64,000 nt of DNA from the NCBI GenBank assembly GCA_051122655.1, contig CP182107.1, forward strand, positions 992,001-1,056,000, written 5' to 3'. This document shows positions 56,162 through 64,000 of this stretch, piece by piece (positions within the stretch are counted from its first letter, which is position 1; the number at the start of each line of letters is the position of its first letter). Position numbers and translations under genes: made by a program. The DNA comes from Pasteurella sp030783905 (GTDB taxonomy: Bacteria; Pseudomonadota; Gammaproteobacteria; Enterobacterales; Pasteurellaceae). Below the pieces are notes generated by a model. It saw nothing but the letters and a program-made list of their open reading frames with translations, was not told where the DNA came from and searched no databases.

Positions 56162-57673
56162 CTAATTTAAATACTTTTTAACAACGGCCCAATTAATGTA
56201 GCTTAAATTTGGGGTGACATCATAGCCATAAATATCGGGTAGTGTATGGGTTTTACCATTATTAACCCACGCTGTCACATAATATAAAAAGACTGGATTA
56301 TGAGACGCGACATTGACCGAAATCGTTTTACGGCTTTTTACCGTATTCATTTTACGTTCTTCACTCCAGCCTGCCTCTTTTAACAGGACGCTAGCTAATT
56401 CATCCGCTTTTTCTACCCGAATACAACCTGAGCTTAATGCCAAATCTTTCTTTGCAAACAAGCCTCTGCTTGGGGTGTCGTGTAAATAAATTGCATCCGA
56501 ACTTGGCATGTTAAACTTGAAATTCCCTAATGCACTGTCCCCTGGGACTTGACGTAAACGGTATGGGAATTTTTTTGCTGTCATATTTTCCCAATCAATC
56601 GTATAAGGATCAATCGTTCTTCCTTTACTATCGATAATCGTATAACCATTACGATAAATATAACTTGGATCTTTACGTACACGTGGAATGATATCTTCAT
56701 TAATTAAACGCGTTGGCGCGTTCCAAGGTGGATTCACGACAACATCACTTAATTTACTGTAAAGTACAGGGGTTTTACGCGCTTTCTTACCCACAATCAC
56801 TTTTGACGTCAAAATCAGCTTACCATCGCGATAATAATTCAGCTGGTAACTTGGAATATTGACAAATAAGCCATTATCGAAAGCAGGAATAACACGTAAA
56901 CGTTGTGCATTAATCGCTATTTTATATAATTGTGCCTGTTTTTCATGATCCATATTCTCGGCATTAAATAAGGAAGGCAGTAACGCAATCGTCTGATGAT
57001 ATAATGGATTTTGTGTTGAAAGTGAGGTTAAAAAATCCGTACCTTTTCCCATTGCCACAGCAGATAACCAAGCATGGATCTGTTCATCACGCGGTAATGC
57101 GGGCTTATAGTTGTTCGCGCTATACAACCACTTTTGAGCAGATTTACTCACATTGTTCGCATAATACATGTAATCTAAAAAGGTATCTGTGAGTAATGCA
57201 TCCCGTTCAAAACTTCCTTTTTGCATTGCGTCAATCTGTTCAAGGATCGCAGAAGCTTTCTTAGAAATCCCACTGAGTACTAAGGTTGCATACTCACGTA
57301 AAAATTGTTGTTCCATTGCCTTATCTTGCCAAAGCAATTGGAACTCGTTATCTGCATAAATCTTGGCAACAGCTGACTTAAACTGTAATTCAATTGATCC
57401 TAACTTATCCGTTAGTGTTTGTTCTGCAAGCGCTTGTTTTTCTGCAGCAAGACGCGCCTCTTCTAGTTTTTTTTCTGCCGCTAACTGTGCTTCAATGGCT
57501 TTAGCTTCTAACTCAAGCTGTTGACGTGTTAAAAGATCGGCTTCTTGTGCCGTATCAATAATGGGATTAGGTTGGGTGGATAAGGGGTCTTGATTAGCAA
57601 ATACCGCTGCTGAACAAGCACAAGAAAACAGCAAGGCGAATTGTGCAAATTTAAATGATTTCATCTTTAACAT
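56162..57673 (-). CDS. ldtD: L,D-transpeptidase YcbB/LdtD
   Basis: Makes 3-3 crosslinks in peptidoglycan, an alternative to penicillin-binding proteins. I start at ATG 57673 (MLKMKSFKFAQFALLF, 503 residues) since AAGGA is 8 nt upstream; earlier ATGs exist up to 57718. A signal peptide (ending VFA) is followed by a charged coiled-coil stretch rich in Glu/Ala/Lys (about 40-95), a scaffold domain, and the YkuD domain with catalytic Cys in SSGCIRVEKADEL. E. coli YcbB is longer (615) mainly because of its extra domain. Confidence 0.9.
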   Translation of the reverse strand: MLKMKSFKFAQFALLFSCACSAAVFANQDPLSTQPNPIIDTAQEADLLTRQQLELEAKAIEAQLAAEKKLEEARLAAEKQALAEQTLTDKLGSIELQFKSAVAKIYADNEFQLLWQDKAMEQQFLREYATLVLSGISKKASAILEQIDAMQKGSFERDALLTDTFLDYMYYANNVSKSAQKWLYSANNYKPALPRDEQIHAWLSAVAMGKGTDFLTSLSTQNPLYHQTIALLPSLFNAENMDHEKQAQLYKIAINAQRLRVIPAFDNGLFVNIPSYQLNYYRDGKLILTSKVIVGKKARKTPVLYSKLSDVVVNPPWNAPTRLINEDIIPRVRKDPSYIYRNGYTIIDSKGRTIDPYTIDWENMTAKKFPYRLRQVPGDSALGNFKFNMPSSDAIYLHDTPSRGLFAKKDLALSSGCIRVEKADELASVLLKEAGWSEERKMNTVKSRKTISVNVASHNPVFLYYVTAWVNNGKTHTLPDIYGYDVTPNLSYINWAVVKKYLN

Positions 57674-57742
57674 CACAGAGTTCCTTAACATAAATGAGAA
57701 AATGACCGCCATTCTCATGATGAAAGTGCGGTCAAAATAAAA

Positions 57743-59794
57743 CTAATTTGTGCTTTTCTGATTCATACCACGTTTTTCGATTTCAAACTGAATAAGATCT
57801 GCTGCCATTTTTTCTGCTTCTTTCAAATAAAAATCGGGTGCTTCATAGTCTTTTGCTAAATCATCCAGATTTTTTAACAGTTTTTTGCCCTCGCGTTTAA
57901 AACGTGCATTTAAGTCTTTTAAACGTCTCGTATCATCTTTATCATTTTCGACTTTACGCTTTTGATAATTCAATGACAAATATTTTAACGCATTTCTTTC
58001 ATCACGAATTTTAAGTTCTTCGTTTAATGCGACAAATTCAGGATCTTTAGCCATACGTTCAATATGTTTTGGTGTTAAGAACGCGACCGCATCACGCGCT
58101 TGTGCCACTTCCAAGTAATTTGCTGCAGGAATTTTATCCCAAGGTAAGGCATTATCTTCTTTTTCCTCACCATATTCTTTCGCATCAATTGCCGCAGGGA
58201 AATCAATATCTGTCGCTACCCCTTTTAATTGAGTACTTCCACCATCAATACGATAAAACTTCTGAATAGTATATTGAATCAAACCTAAGGGCTCTTGATT
58301 AGCATCGAATGCAAAATTTAATGAGCGACTTTGCTGTACTGTGCCCTTACCAAAAGTATTCTGCCCAATAATAATGCCACGATTATAATCTTGCATTGCT
58401 GCGGCAAAAATCTCTGAAGCAGAAGCACTAAAACGGTTAATCATCACTAATAAAGGTCCAGAATATACTTGCTCACTATCAGGATCTTCATGGACACGAA
58501 TACGTTGAAAAGCATCACGCACTTGGACAATCGGCCCATCGCTAATAAATAAACCACTTAACCCAACCGCTTCGGTTAAGGCACCGCCCCCATTATCACG
58601 TAAATCAATAATTAAGGCTTTTGCTTTTTTTGTTTTCATTTCAGCTAGTAATTTTCTCACATCTTGAGTCAAGCCAATATAAAAACTAGGAATTTTAATT
58701 GAAGCGACAACTTGACCGTCCACTTTACTGATAGTGAGCTTTGCAGCTTGATCTTCAATACGGACTTTATCACGGACTAAGCTAATAATCTTGGATTTCC
58801 CCCCTTTTGCGGGCTCAATTTCCAAGCGAACTTTGGTTCCTTTCTTACCTTTGATTTTGTCAACAATATCTTCTAAACGCCAACCAACCACATCTTCAAT
58901 TTCACCTGTTGCCTGACCCACACCAATAATGCGATCGCCAGCCTTTAATTTTTTGCTCCGTTCTGCAGGCGCCCCTGGTACTAATGATTTAATCGTTGTG
59001 CCATCATCTTCCGTTTGTTGCAATGTCGCGCCAATCCCCTCTAACGAAAGATTCATGCTTTCATTAAAGCTTTTAGCCGTTCTTGGCGCTAAATAGCTTG
59101 TATGCGGATCCACCTCACGTGCAAACGCATTTAAATAGACTTGAAGAATATCATCAGCTTTGGTTTGAGTTAAGCGACGAATGGCAAGGTCATAACGTTT
59201 GGTTAAACGTTTCTTAATCTCAGACCATTTTTTATCTTTTAATTTTTGGTTGATAATGTCGTTTTTGACTCGCTGTTCCCACAACTTATCTAGTTCAGCC
59301 TTATCTTTTGGCCAAGGAGATTGCTCACGATCAATTTCAATTTCATCTTGCCCAGATAAATCAGGTTCTTTATCTAATAAAGAAAGCGCATATTTGTAAC
59401 GATCGTAGCGTCTTTTCATCATTAAATCGTACATCGCAAAGGCAATACTTAAATCCCCTTCATTTAATGCTTCATCAAATTTATCTGCATAATTGACTCG
59501 CATTTCATCAATATCAGATTGTAAAAAAGTATTTCGACTAAAATCTAATGCTTTAAGATAACGATCAAAAATTTTCTCAGAAAATGCATCATTTAATTGA
59601 AATTTACGGTAATGACTTTGTGTTAAACGGGTTGTCGCACGTTTTGTCGCTAATTGATTTTCTTCAGTAGGTTGTGGCGTCACAATATCGCTTAATTTGA
59701 TTTTCGGCTGTACTGCTTCGACAAGATTAAAGCTTATTAAGAAAGTACTTAACAAAAACGTTGCTAAATAACTTTTTGTTTTACTCAATTTCAT
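57743..59794 (-). CDS. prc: Tail-specific protease Prc
   Basis: Periplasmic serine protease (S41) that trims PBP3 and degrades MepS with NlpI in E. coli. 683 residues with a signal peptide (about 1-27), an N-terminal helical domain, a PDZ domain (about 240-330, LEGIGATLQQTEDDGT), and the protease core with the Ser in RFSASASEIFAAAMQ and the Lys in NTFGKGTVQ, forming the Ser-Lys dyad. A long charged C-terminal helical domain follows. Uptake signal just after the stop (57724-57732). Downstream of proQ, as in E. coli. Confidence 0.95.
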   Translation of the reverse strand: MKLSKTKSYLATFLLSTFLISFNLVEAVQPKIKLSDIVTPQPTEENQLATKRATTRLTQSHYRKFQLNDAFSEKIFDRYLKALDFSRNTFLQSDIDEMRVNYADKFDEALNEGDLSIAFAMYDLMMKRRYDRYKYALSLLDKEPDLSGQDEIEIDREQSPWPKDKAELDKLWEQRVKNDIINQKLKDKKWSEIKKRLTKRYDLAIRRLTQTKADDILQVYLNAFAREVDPHTSYLAPRTAKSFNESMNLSLEGIGATLQQTEDDGTTIKSLVPGAPAERSKKLKAGDRIIGVGQATGEIEDVVGWRLEDIVDKIKGKKGTKVRLEIEPAKGGKSKIISLVRDKVRIEDQAAKLTISKVDGQVVASIKIPSFYIGLTQDVRKLLAEMKTKKAKALIIDLRDNGGGALTEAVGLSGLFISDGPIVQVRDAFQRIRVHEDPDSEQVYSGPLLVMINRFSASASEIFAAAMQDYNRGIIIGQNTFGKGTVQQSRSLNFAFDANQEPLGLIQYTIQKFYRIDGGSTQLKGVATDIDFPAAIDAKEYGEEKEDNALPWDKIPAANYLEVAQARDAVAFLTPKHIERMAKDPEFVALNEELKIRDERNALKYLSLNYQKRKVENDKDDTRRLKDLNARFKREGKKLLKNLDDLAKDYEAPDFYLKEAEKMAADLIQFEIEKRGMNQKSTN

Positions 59795-59845
59795 TTCAAG
59801 TCCCTAAAAGAAAATACAATTTATAATTCATTACCTTGAACAATA

Positions 59846-59871
59846 AATGCCATCTTATTTGATGGCATTTT
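59846..59871 (-). terminator. Hairpin between proQ and prc
   Basis: AAATGCCATC / GATGGCATTT, a perfect 10-bp stem with a 6-nt loop in the 91-bp gap. On minus it is followed by TTTATTG, so it may be a partial terminator. Confidence 0.65.
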
Positions 59872-59885
59872 GTGCTTATTTCATC

Positions 59886-60518
59886 TTATGCAAACAAATG
59901 TTCGACCGCAACACTGATCACTAAGCCATTTTCTAATTGCACACGTGCAGAGTCTTTTATGACTTCAAGCACTATCGCCTGTTTTGCATTCTCACTCACT
60001 TTCACTTTCACACGATCACCTTTTTGTAAGGTTGCCAAATCAATCGCGTTTAACGTTACTTTTGGCTTACGTACTACTTTGGTTTTATTGACTGGTGTTT
60101 CTTTCGTTTTTTGTCCTTTTGTGCCAACACGACGAGCAGGACGTTTTTTGTCAGGTTGCGCAGCTTTCTCTGCAGCACGCATCGCGGCAACTTTAGCTTT
60201 TGCTTCTGCGAGCTGTTGAGCCGCATGCTCAGCATGTTCTTGTTCTAAGATACCACATGCATTGCCTTGTAAATCAACACGCTCAGCGCCAGTTTTACAG
60301 CCGTGCAAATAACGCCAATTTGACGTATATGCACGTAATGCTTGACGTAATTGGGTTTTACTTACACGTTCATCATTTTGCAATGCCTCAGCTAAGTCTT
60401 GGAATATACCAATTTTTAACGGTTTTGCTTCCCCTTCTAATGAAAAACAAAGTGGAAATTTTTCCACTAAATAGGCAATCACTTCTTTATTATTCGTTAA
60501 TTTCTGGACGTCGGTCAT
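59886..60518 (-). CDS. proQ: RNA chaperone ProQ
   Basis: Global small-RNA-binding protein with a FinO-like domain. ATG 60518 (MTDVQKLTNNKEVIAYL, 210 residues) has AGGA 7 nt upstream; the open frame continues 96 bp further upstream and is rejected. The FinO domain (about 5-125) shows FPLCFSLEGEAKPLKIGIF and ALRAYTSNWRYLHGCKTGAERVDL; a Lys/Arg-rich linker (about 125-165) joins a C-terminal Tudor-like domain with KGDRVKVKVSENAKQAIVLEV. With hfq, the window holds two of the main sRNA chaperones. Confidence 0.95.
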   Translation of the reverse strand: MTDVQKLTNNKEVIAYLVEKFPLCFSLEGEAKPLKIGIFQDLAEALQNDERVSKTQLRQALRAYTSNWRYLHGCKTGAERVDLQGNACGILEQEHAEHAAQQLAEAKAKVAAMRAAEKAAQPDKKRPARRVGTKGQKTKETPVNKTKVVRKPKVTLNAIDLATLQKGDRVKVKVSENAKQAIVLEVIKDSARVQLENGLVISVAVEHLFA

Positions 60519-60743
60519 TCTTTTTTCCTGAGTGTCAATTTTTAAATAGAAAAACTCGGCATAGTTTAGCTCACTTTCAGAAAAAATGACAATTATATCC
60601 TCACACAAATACATTAATTTACGTTCAAAAAAATCTCATCCTTAACAGCAAGACATCCTCGAGATTCTCTGAAAGGGATATTTCCAAAATTTTTTAGACA
60701 GGATAGAATGTGACCCTGTTTATTAAACCCAACATTTAATTGA

Positions 60744-62000
60744 ATGACAAAAAATACAGCTCAACGCCCTCTTCATGAATTAGCCTGTTGCTCAGATTGT
60801 GATGCGGTAGTGTCTCTTCCGACACTGCAAAGCGAACAAGCGGCTGAATGTCCTCGTTGTCATCATGTGATCAAAACGACTGATCGTTGGAGCCTTCATC
60901 GTTGTGCCATGATTGCCCTATCCATTCTTATTTTAATGCCCTTTGCGTTAAAATTTCCCCTACTTAGCATTGATTTATTAGGCACTAAAATTGATGCATC
61001 GGTTTGGGGTGGGGTTTGGAAAATGGCTACGCAAGGTTACCCCTACACGGCCTTTTTAGTGTTTATTTGTGCGGTATTTATGCCTATTTCTTTTGCATTG
61101 CTTGTCTTACTTTTACGACTCGCACAATTACTGAAGGTCAAGCCACGTAATCTTTTAATTTCGCTCGCACATATTAAACCTTGGGTGATGTTTGATGTTT
61201 ATTTAGTGGCTTTAGCCGTCACCATGTTTAAAGTGAAAGAATATGCCACATTAGAAATTGATATTTATCTGATTGCTTTTGTTTTCACTGCCCTTTTAAC
61301 GACTTTGCTTTTTATCAAGTTAAATCCAAAGGAACTGTGGAATGAATTTTATCCACAGCAACATTCTCTACGTGTGATTCCACAAGATAATAAACCGCAC
61401 TACTGTTTTGAATGCCAGTACAGTTTTGCTCATGCGATGCATGATCACAAACAGCGCGCAATTTGCCCTCGTTGTCATTCTACTCTACACTTATCTCCGC
61501 AGATTAAGTTACAACGCACATGGGCCACCTTAATTGCCGGCATTATCATGATTTTCCCCGCCAATTTACTCCCTATTTCTGTGGTGTATGTCAATGGTGC
61601 GCCCAGTGCGGATACCTTAATGTCCGGTGTATTAAGTTTTATTGATATGGGCAGTTACTTTGTCGCATTTATAGTGTTTGTGGCCAGTATTTTTGTCCCC
61701 ATCAGTAAGATTATGATTATGTTATATTTATTGGTTTGTGTGCACTTTCAATTAAGGCATTCAATCAAATGGCAAATGCGACTGCTCCACTTTGTCCATT
61801 TTGTCGGACGTTGGTCTATGCTTGACCTCTTTGTGTTAGCCCTTATGATGTCTTTAGTTACCCGCGGACAGATTATCGATTTTTCTGTTGGGCCTGCGGC
61901 ATTTTATTTTGGCATTGCGGTCTTTTTAACGATGATTTCTACTTCACAATTTGATAGTCGATTACTTTGGAAAATTTATGACAAACAAACAACACGATAA
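60744..62000 (+). CDS. letA: Lipid-transport inner-membrane protein LetA (YebS)
   Basis: PqiA/LetA-family inner-membrane protein that works with the MCE protein LetB to move lipids across the periplasm. 418 residues, two repeated halves, each with a cytoplasmic zinc ribbon (CSDC ... CPRC near 17-42; CFEC ... CPRC near 225-247) followed by four membrane segments. YebS-type signatures LLGTKIDASV, WVMFDVYLVALAV, ANLLPISVVYVNG and FVGRWSMLDLFVLAL are readable. I favour LetA over PqiA because the partner is a long multi-MCE protein and proQ-prc are adjacent, as for E. coli yebST. Overlaps letB by 23 bp. Confidence 0.92.
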   Translation: MTKNTAQRPLHELACCSDCDAVVSLPTLQSEQAAECPRCHHVIKTTDRWSLHRCAMIALSILILMPFALKFPLLSIDLLGTKIDASVWGGVWKMATQGYPYTAFLVFICAVFMPISFALLVLLLRLAQLLKVKPRNLLISLAHIKPWVMFDVYLVALAVTMFKVKEYATLEIDIYLIAFVFTALLTTLLFIKLNPKELWNEFYPQQHSLRVIPQDNKPHYCFECQYSFAHAMHDHKQRAICPRCHSTLHLSPQIKLQRTWATLIAGIIMIFPANLLPISVVYVNGAPSADTLMSGVLSFIDMGSYFVAFIVFVASIFVPISKIMIMLYLLVCVHFQLRHSIKWQMRLLHFVHFVGRWSMLDLFVLALMMSLVTRGQIIDFSVGPAAFYFGIAVFLTMISTSQFDSRLLWKIYDKQTTR

Positions 62001-64000
62001 CACGCAGGCAAAAACGCACAGCAGCATACCTGCTCATTTAAAACAAGTCAGACGTATTTCACCTTTTTGGTTACTGCCTTTTGTAGCCCTTTGTATTGGT
62101 GCACTCTTATTTTTCCAAATTATTCAAGAACAAGGGCACACTATTCGCATCACGTTTGCCAATGGAGAAGGGCTGGTGGCAGGCAAAACGCAAGTCCGTT
62201 ACCAAGGCTTGCAAATTGGGGTTGTGAAGAAAGTCAATTTTACAAAAGACTTAAAGCAAGTTGAAGTCGTCGCGAACATTTATCCAGAAGCCAAAACCGT
62301 ATTACGTAAGAACACCAAATTTTGGTTGGTCAAACCCAGTGCGTCCTTAGCTGGTATTTCCGGCATAGATGCGCTCGTTTCGGGTAACTATATTACCTTG
62401 CAACCCGGTGATGGAGAAAATGAAGATGAATTTATCGCCGAAACAGAAGGGCCAATTGCCCAAGTCGATGATGGCGATTTGTTAGTTCACTTACTTGCCG
62501 ATGATCTCGGTTCAATTTCCATTGGTGCATCAGTTTATTTTAAAAAGTTACCCGTTGGCAAAGTGTATGACTATCGTTTTATTGAAGACGGTAAAAAAGT
62601 CTCAATTAATATTGTGATTGATAAAGCCTATGCACAGTTCGTCAAAAAAGATAGCCACTTTTGGAACATTAGTGGGATTGATGCGCAAATTGGTCTGTCC
62701 GGTATTAACATTAACGTGGATAGCTTAAATGCGATTGTACAAGGTGCGGTCGCCTTTGACTCACCGACAAACAGCGAAGCCGCCGAAAACCATGATAAAT
62801 TCACGCTCTATGCCAATTTTAATGCGGCTAAACGCGGTATCGTCATTGACGTCAATATTCCTCATACCACTGGCTTACAAACAGGGCAAACAGGGGTTTA
62901 TTATCAAAATAAACAAATCGGCGTACTGTCCGAATTAACCACTGTCGAAGATCAACCTACTTTATTGCAAGGTAAGCTCTTAATTGATCCTCTGCTATCT
63001 GAATTATTCACGAGCAAAACACATATTGTCTTACACAATAAAAAACCTAGCTTGGCGGATCTGACAAATCTGCCACAACTGCTTCGTGGCGAATATTTTG
63101 AAGTCCTTGCCGGAGTCGGTGAACCTAAAACTGCCTTCACTGTGATCAAAGAGAATGAGCTCCTATTACAACAGCCTAACACGTTGGTCCTCACCTTAAG
63201 TGCGCCAGAAACCTACGGGGTCAGTGAAGGACAAGCGATTTATTATAACGATGTCACGATAGGGGAAATTATTCAACAAGACCTCAATGTTAATGGCGTG
63301 AATTTCAAAGTGGCTATTGCAGAAAAATATCGTCATTTGATTCATCAAGATAGCCAGTTTATTGCGGCATCACAATTAGATATCAACCTTGATGCGAACG
63401 GCTTACGCTTTGAAGCCGCGTCACCAGAGAAATGGCTACAAGGTGGTGTGCGTGTCCTTGCTGGCAAACAAAAAGCAGGACAACCTCTCACTCAGTACCC
63501 ACTATATAAAGATCGTGCTTATGCGGAAGCTGGTATTACCGATGCTAATTTAACCCCGACACTGACCTTGAACTCTGAGCGATTACCTAATATCAATGTC
63601 GGATCTGTCGTATTATATCGCCAATATGAAGTCGGCAAGATTTTAGCTGTGCGACCAAAAGCCAACACATTTGAAGTCGATGTATTTATTTATCCCAAAT
63701 ATCAAACACTTTTAACCAATAAAAGTGTCTTTTGGGTCGAAAGCGCGACCAAAGTGGACATCAGTACACAAGGCATCAGTATTCAAGCCTCCCCGATATC
63801 ACGCGCCTTAAAAGGTGCAATTAGCTTTGATAATATTGGTCACGCAAGTACAACAATACTGTATCCCGATGAATTACGCGCAAAATCTGTCGGCCAACAA
63901 CTCACCTTTATCACAGAAGATGCAACGAATTTAAGTCAAGGCATGCCGTTACGTTATCTTGGTTTAAATATTGGTGAAATTAGCGCGGTAAACTTAGAGA
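61978..64000 (+). CDS. letB: MCE-repeat lipid-transport tunnel protein LetB (YebT), 3' end outside window
   Basis: Starts at ATG 61978 inside the end of letA and stays open to the window edge (674 codons seen). The cytoplasmic N-terminus is followed by one membrane anchor (about 29-49) and at least six MCE modules, recognisable by repeats such as GLVAGKTQVRYQGLQIGVV, ISIGASVYFKKLPVGKV, LQTGQTGVYYQNKQIGVL, VSEGQAIYYNDVTIGEI, NVGSVVLYRQYEVGKI and LSQGMPLRYLGLNIGEI. E. coli LetB has seven. PqiB has only three MCE domains, so this is the LetB type. Confidence 0.93.
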   Translation, partial: MTNKQHDNTQAKTHSSIPAHLKQVRRISPFWLLPFVALCIGALLFFQIIQEQGHTIRITFANGEGLVAGKTQVRYQGLQIGVVKKVNFTKDLKQVEVVANIYPEAKTVLRKNTKFWLVKPSASLAGISGIDALVSGNYITLQPGDGENEDEFIAETEGPIAQVDDGDLLVHLLADDLGSISIGASVYFKKLPVGKVYDYRFIEDGKKVSINIVIDKAYAQFVKKDSHFWNISGIDAQIGLSGININVDSLNAIVQGAVAFDSPTNSEAAENHDKFTLYANFNAAKRGIVIDVNIPHTTGLQTGQTGVYYQNKQIGVLSELTTVEDQPTLLQGKLLIDPLLSELFTSKTHIVLHNKKPSLADLTNLPQLLRGEYFEVLAGVGEPKTAFTVIKENELLLQQPNTLVLTLSAPETYGVSEGQAIYYNDVTIGEIIQQDLNVNGVNFKVAIAEKYRHLIHQDSQFIAASQLDINLDANGLRFEAASPEKWLQGGVRVLAGKQKAGQPLTQYPLYKDRAYAEAGITDANLTPTLTLNSERLPNINVGSVVLYRQYEVGKILAVRPKANTFEVDVFIYPKYQTLLTNKSVFWVESATKVDISTQGISIQASPISRALKGAISFDNIGHASTTILYPDELRAKSVGQQLTFITEDATNLSQGMPLRYLGLNIGEISAVNLE

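Noticed and set aside
60519..60614. 32-codon N-terminal extension of proQ
   Set aside because: No ribosome binding site and unlike the family N-terminus; ATG 60518 has AGGA at 7 nt.
60744..64000. Naming the membrane/MCE pair pqiA-pqiB
   Set aside because: At least six MCE modules and the proQ-prc neighbourhood fit letA-letB (yebS-yebT) better than three-MCE PqiB.

Overview
The window looks like the chromosome of a Pasteurellaceae bacterium, very probably Pasteurella multocida or a close relative. The protein sequences, the A+T-rich codon use and gene lengths fit, and I located 25 exact copies of the Pasteurellaceae DNA-uptake 9-mer AAGTGCGGT (either strand), several of them paired as inverted repeats that serve as terminators. 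Almost everything is core housekeeping DNA. I found no insertion sequence, prophage, CRISPR array, integron or secretion-system island, and I cannot point to a clearly new biological system. The best leads are regulatory: a Fur box on lldD, PurR boxes on a purine permease, TyrR boxes on tyrR, a palindrome around the sucA -10, and a paired uptake signal inside the start of hflX. A few uncharacterised genes are also worth a look.

Layout. 1-2961: the PTS operon ptsH-ptsI-crr (minus). 2961-4650: rsgA and orn, divergent. 4904-5085: two identical tRNA-Gly(GCC) genes. 5230-11550: tsaE-amiB-mutL-miaA-hfq-hflX (plus), the conserved tRNA-modification, wall, mismatch-repair and RNA-chaperone superoperon. 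11604-15138: ycjX-ycjF-tyrR (minus). 15307-20713: the complete sapABCDF peptide transporter (plus). 20710-21492: a short-chain dehydrogenase. 21601-22097: a small broken gene. 22206-27539: a complete rRNA operon on the minus strand (16S, tRNA-Ile, tRNA-Ala, 23S, 5S) with its promoter, boxA and processing stalks.

27930-34432: a DUF5718 gene, birA (minus), guaB, an unknown gene and guaA. 34662-35764: an AT-rich alpha/beta hydrolase and a periplasmic lysozyme-inhibitor-like protein. 36051-39983: accA, an unknown exported protein, pdxY and tilS. 40192-42796: Fur-box-bearing lldD and, convergent to it, a purine permease. 43078-46171: galE, ampG and adk. 46239-54539: TCA-cycle genes, with sucAB, a glyoxalase-fold gene and sucCD on minus and gltA divergent from sucA. 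54758-60518: gloC, mepK, ldtD, prc and proQ (all minus), a set for glyoxalase chemistry, wall remodelling and envelope proteolysis. 60744-64000: letA and the first three-quarters of letB, a lipid-transport pair, running off the right edge.

The genes work mainly in central metabolism (PTS sugar uptake, 2-oxoglutarate to succinate, lactate oxidation, purine synthesis and salvage), translation and RNA control (rrn, tRNAs, rsgA, hfq, proQ, hflX, miaA, tilS) and envelope maintenance (amiB, ldtD, mepK, prc, ampG, sap, let). Several start codons were moved from the longest reading frame to the site with a ribosome binding site and family-consistent N-terminus; these are stated in the entries.
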